Assembly: GCA_031363055.1 (NCBI GenBank)
Contig: JANLTP010000242.1
Coordinates: 1-10,061, forward strand
Direction: 5' to 3'
From: JANLTP01 sp031363055
GTDB lineage: Bacteria > Pseudomonadota > Gammaproteobacteria > Burkholderiales > Burkholderiaceae_E
Length of the DNA: 10,061 nt
Shown here in pieces: positions 9,900 to 10,061 of the stretch. Below the pieces are notes generated by a model. That model was not told the DNA's origin. It worked only from the letters and a program-made list of their open reading frames with translations, and made no database searches. How positions within the stretch are numbered: position 1 is the stretch's first letter; each line of letters starts with the position of its first letter. Both the position numbers and the translations under genes were made by a program.

Positions 9900-10061
9900 G
9901 TCTCAGTGCCGCCCGCTGGCACGTCATTGCGCAATCTAACTTTGCCTGGGAGCGCGAAGCGCTGGAGTGGTTGCGCAGTAACCTGCCCGACCGTGACCCG
10001 TGGCACGTGTGGACGAACTTCGAGTTCATAGACGAAGAGGGCAAAGTTAGCGAAGTCGATG
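9896..10061 (+). CDS. NERD-domain protein, PglW-like kinase (BREX), 5' end
   Basis: Fifty-five codons are visible from a GTG start at 9896 before the window ends. GAGGA at 9885-9889 lies 6 bases upstream as ribosome-binding site. The translation has WHVIAQSNFAWEREALEWL (residues 8-26), LPDRDPWHVWTNFEFI (30-45) and GKVSEVD (49-55). This pattern of an aromatic-rich start, F-x-x-E-R-E-A, L-P-D and NFEF followed by EVD is typical of the nuclease-related NERD domain at the N-terminus of large serine/threonine kinases such as PglW of type 2 BREX (Pgl) phage-defence systems. The EVD acidic residues belong to the NERD core. A kinase domain cannot be seen because the gene is cut off. Other NERD-domain kinases or helicases start similarly, so PglW is the best but unproven identity. 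Coupling to the small XRE gene suggests a regulated operon. Confidence 0.65.
   Translation, partial: MSLSAARWHVIAQSNFAWEREALEWLRSNLPDRDPWHVWTNFEFIDEEGKVSEVD

Overview
The window looks like a gammaproteobacterial chromosome, probably of the Lysobacterales (Xanthomonadales). It starts in the last quarter of rpoB and runs through a complete rpoC, both with GC-rich, highly biased codon use. The RpoC zinc sites, the NADFDGD catalytic loop and the trigger-loop residues sit within one residue of their E. coli positions. The lineage guess rests on the general look of the RpoB/RpoC proteins and was not tested with a tree. Every gene I can support is on the + strand.

Region 1 (1-5360) is the core rpoB-rpoC operon, closed by a strong intrinsic terminator. 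In most relatives the str operon (rpsL, rpsG, fusA, tuf) follows rpoC. Here an accessory region follows instead, running to the end of the window.

Region 2 (about 5277-6365) is a MntA-HepT (MNT/HEPN) toxin-antitoxin cassette with its own promoter. It is bracketed by two copies of a roughly 118-120 bp direct repeat, and each copy contains the same intrinsic terminator. The first copy ends rpoC and the second ends hepT, so the cassette is insulated from its neighbours and could in principle be lost by recombination between the repeats.

Region 3 (6416-7858) holds a BenE-family benzoate/H+ symporter gene and a small DUF6434-like gene that begins directly after its stop codon.

Region 4 (7939-9522) holds a DUF2971-family gene of unknown function. 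It is followed by what appears to be a decayed TumE-TumA toxin-antitoxin pair: the 3' half of the toxin gene overlaps, by ATGA, an antitoxin gene that seems to have lost an internal segment.

Region 5 (9584-10061) starts a new operon. A candidate promoter inside an inverted repeat precedes a small XRE-type regulator, which overlaps by GTGA the start of a gene that runs off the window. The visible 55 residues of that gene resemble the N-terminus of NERD-domain protein kinases of the PglW (BREX type 2) kind. Taken together, the right half looks like the edge of a defence island placed behind rpoC: one apparently intact TA system, one decayed TA system, a DUF2971 orphan and the first genes of a probable BREX-like locus.
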